The position numbers were made by a program, and so were the translations under genes. The notes under the pieces were generated by a model. It was not told the DNA's origin, did not search any database, and saw only the letters and a list, made by a program, of their open reading frames with translations. From Selenomonas sputigena ATCC 35185 (GTDB lineage: Bacteria > Bacillota > Negativicutes > Selenomonadales > Selenomonadaceae), in NCBI RefSeq assembly GCF_000208405.1, contig NC_015437.1, positions 2,411,501-2,475,500 on the forward strand: DNA of 64,000 bases, given 5' to 3'. Below are positions 62,038 to 64,000 of the stretch, in pieces (position 1 is the stretch's first letter; every line of letters starts with the position of its first letter).

Positions 62038-62952
62038 TCACTCTCCCGAAAGGCGCTCGTGCGCGAGAAACTTCTGCCGCAGAGGCTCGTAAAGCCCGCC
62101 GTCGGGCGGCACGAAGCGGTCGATGACCGCCGACTGCAGCACGGGACGCATGGCTTCGTCGTCCGCCATCTCATAGAAGATGCGGCGAAGCTGCTCCTTT
62201 TCCTCGGGCGCGAGGTTCTGCCGCACGACGACGGGGCCGGTCGGAGCGACGGCAAGCTCGTCGATGATGCGCACCTTCGCGGCGAGCTGCGGATTCGTCT
62301 GCTCGATATGCTCATAGATCTGGTTGTCGATGCTCGCTCCATCGGCGAGGTGGTTGGCGACCGCCCAGATCGACTTGTCGTGGTGGTGCGTGTAGAAGAT
62401 GCGCCCGAAATACTGCTCGGGCGTCAGCCCTTCTTCGAGCAGACGGTAATCGACGGCGAGCCTGCCCGAATGACTGAGCGGATCGACGAAGGCGAAGACG
62501 CGTCCTTTGAGCGAGGCGAAGTCCTCGATTTCGCTGTCGGCGGCGACGATGACGAAGGTGCGGTAGAGGATCGTGCCCTTCGTCTCGACCATGGCGAGAA
62601 GCTCGATCGGCTCGTGGCCGCGGTACGCCGTATAAGCGCCCGTCGAGAGGAAGGCGACGTCGGCTTCGCCCGCCGCGACGAGCCTGTCAAGCTCTGCCGC
62701 GCCGCGCTTCTGCACCATGGTGACGGGGCGGCCGAGCTTCTCGGCGAGGTAGGCGGTCATGCGCTCATAGGGGCGGCGCGTCTCCTCGGGACTCATGACA
62801 GGCGCGAAGGCGATGACGAGCGGGCGCTCTGCAGCAGGTGCGGCAGGCGCGGCCGCATGACGCGTAAAGTCGATGAAGCCTTTCTCGTCGCCGCAGCCTG
62901 CAAAAAGGAGCGCGAGGGCGACGAGGATCAGCAGGACTCCCTTCTTGGCCAT
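62038..62952 (-). CDS. PhnD-like periplasmic binding lipoprotein
   Basis: 304 residues. The lipobox LALLFAGCGDE is followed by the PhnD-type phosphate/phosphite/phosphonate-binding fold (LVIAFAPVMSPEETRRPYERMTAYLAEKLG, ADVAFLSTGAYTAY, FAFVDPLSHSGRLAVDYRL, PTGPVVVRQNLAPEE). No ABC permease or ATPase is adjacent; a sensor kinase and regulator follow instead. It therefore more likely presents a ligand to the kinase than feeds a transporter. AAGGAGG precedes ATG 62952. Confidence 0.9.
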   Translation of the reverse strand: MAKKGVLLILVALALLFAGCGDEKGFIDFTRHAAAPAAPAAERPLVIAFAPVMSPEETRRPYERMTAYLAEKLGRPVTMVQKRGAAELDRLVAAGEADVAFLSTGAYTAYRGHEPIELLAMVETKGTILYRTFVIVAADSEIEDFASLKGRVFAFVDPLSHSGRLAVDYRLLEEGLTPEQYFGRIFYTHHHDKSIWAVANHLADGASIDNQIYEHIEQTNPQLAAKVRIIDELAVAPTGPVVVRQNLAPEEKEQLRRIFYEMADDEAMRPVLQSAVIDRFVPPDGGLYEPLRQKFLAHERLSGE

Positions 62953-63018
62953 ACTGTCACCTCCTTGCGAATGTTCGCATCTTTTGCGGGCTTTGCACGA
63001 AACGAGCCGCGCACCTTC

Positions 63019-64000
63019 TCAGAGCTTCGCGCGGATCTCGCGCAGTTTCGCCGCCGAAAGCCCGCCCGCCAGAGCGGCGCGGTGACCTTCGTAGTAGCCT
63101 TGCGCTTCCCTTTGCACATGGGCGAGCGCCGCCTCGAATACGGCGCGGCTGCCCGAAAGCACGCGCTCTTCGAGGCGTGCGCCCTCTCTTTCGAGATAGG
63201 CGCTGACCATGGGGCGAAGCCTTTCCTTGAGCGCCTCCGCCATGATCTTGCTGCCACCCTTTTCGAAGAACTGTGCGGGGCTCTTGAAGAGCGCAATTTC
63301 CTTGGCGAAGACCTGCGGCTCGACGTCGGCGAACGCCGTCGGAAACGAGAGGTCAAAGTCAAACTCCGTCGCTTCCATGCCGAAGGAGAAGTCGCGCTCG
63401 CCCTCGGAGAGCGTCTTTGCCAGCGTCTCCTGCAGTTCTTTGCCGCGCTTGGCGAGGAAGCGCTCCAAGCGCACGGCGGTCGCACGCATCTCCTGCGCGA
63501 GGTCGAAGCCGAGGCTCGCGAGAAGCTCCTTCATCGCCTTTTGGAGACTCGCTTTGCCGTGCTCGCGGCCGAGCGTCGCGGCGTTGAAGCTCAGGCGGAA
63601 CATGTCCTCATAGCGCAGGAAGACGCGCTCCGCGACGTAATAGAGAAGCTCCGCCTGCTCCTGCGCGGCGCGTTTTTCGATGCCTTCGCTGCTCTCTTTT
63701 TCGAGAATGTCCTTCGCCCGCGCCGCGTTCTTTTCGAGCGATTCGCGCCGCTCGGCCTTCTTCTCGGCACTTTCCTCGCTCTCTTCGATGAGGCGGCTCA
63801 AGAGCGTTTGGGCACGCGCATAGTCGCCTTCGGCGGCGCGTACGGCAAGGCCTGCGAGGTCGTGGAAAATGAAGTGGTGGAAAGCGTTCTCGAACTGCGT
63901 GCCGCGATGCTCGCCCGCGAGCTTTTCCTTGAGGATCGCAAGGCTCGATACGGCATGAAGGCGCGGCCTCTTGATGCCGAAGCGCGAGAGGTTCGCGCGC
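63019..64000 (-). CDS. Dynamin-like GTPase, C-terminal part (5' end outside window)
   Basis: The frame is open to the window edge. Its visible start (FGIKRPRLHAVSSLAILKEKL, then GTQFENAFHHFIFHDLAGLAVRAAEGDYARA) resembles the end of the GTPase domain and the first helices of bacterial dynamin-like proteins (the SS-x-AL and fE-x-L-x-xFl patterns). The remaining about 260 residues are long charged helices, as in the stalk. The GTP-binding motifs are not in the window, so the family call is tentative. It ends 66 bases before the PhnD-like gene, on the same strand. Confidence 0.6.
   Translation of the reverse strand, partial: RANLSRFGIKRPRLHAVSSLAILKEKLAGEHRGTQFENAFHHFIFHDLAGLAVRAAEGDYARAQTLLSRLIEESEESAEKKAERRESLEKNAARAKDILEKESSEGIEKRAAQEQAELLYYVAERVFLRYEDMFRLSFNAATLGREHGKASLQKAMKELLASLGFDLAQEMRATAVRLERFLAKRGKELQETLAKTLSEGERDFSFGMEATEFDFDLSFPTAFADVEPQVFAKEIALFKSPAQFFEKGGSKIMAEALKERLRPMVSAYLEREGARLEERVLSGSRAVFEAALAHVQREAQGYYEGHRAALAGGLSAAKLREIRAKL

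Overview
The window comes from a GC-rich diderm Firmicute, most likely a Negativicute of the Selenomonas group. Ribosome binding sites are of the Firmicute AGGAGG type and several starts are TTG. Yet there is an LPS-type heptosyltransferase and an outer-membrane beta-barrel protein ending in Phe. The genus is my inference; no rRNA is present to test it.

Layout. 1-3025: the end of a chemotaxis receptor, then two near-identical flavodoxins and a DUF3793 gene, both transcription units preceded by Fur-box-like sites. 3078-13871: one tightly overlapping minus-strand operon for a Pel-type exopolysaccharide, in the order pelD-pelE-pelA(deacetylase)-pelF-pelG, then a coiled-coil/beta-barrel outer-membrane protein and a glycoside hydrolase. 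14134-17406: an NlpC/P60 peptidoglycan hydrolase, an LCP ligase, and a decayed patch with IS30 and HicA remnants. 17778-22839: cobT (two-domain), tex and a three-gene toxin-antitoxin-like cassette. 22979-30087: a polyferredoxin-like protein, a heptosyltransferase, a SNF2 helicase and DNA polymerase IV. 30197-30532: a probable 6S RNA gene with its own promoter and terminator. 30562-37690: an orphan PTS IIA, aconitase divergent from citrate synthase-isocitrate dehydrogenase (the oxidative branch to 2-oxoglutarate), pyruvate kinase and L31. 37805-41958: yqhQ, prfA, prmC and the Sua5 gene. 42008-44252: a DUF4160/DUF2442 pair, a MarR regulator and a HAD phosphatase. 44373-47525: cytidine deaminase, pyrimidine phosphorylase, CcdA and a TlpA-like lipoprotein. 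47787-51841: a DUF362 ferredoxin and trkA-trkH. 51844-55764: two PLP sulfur enzymes flanking an AAA ATPase. 55876-56243: an orphan CRISPR array. 56553-64000: alr, serS, an Ala-rich membrane protein, a PhnD-kinase-regulator signalling trio, and the end of a dynamin-like gene.

The most unusual system is the Pel locus. It carries the Gram-positive gene order (D-E-A(deacetylase)-F-G) but adds an outer-membrane barrel on a coiled-coil stalk where Pseudomonas uses PelB/PelC. It also has a PelD fused to a degenerate SDR domain, and a PelA-hydrolase-like enzyme whose sequence halves look circularly permuted. Other points worth attention are the 6S RNA candidate, the tandem CobT, the twin Fur-controlled flavodoxins and a family of dispersed short repeats.
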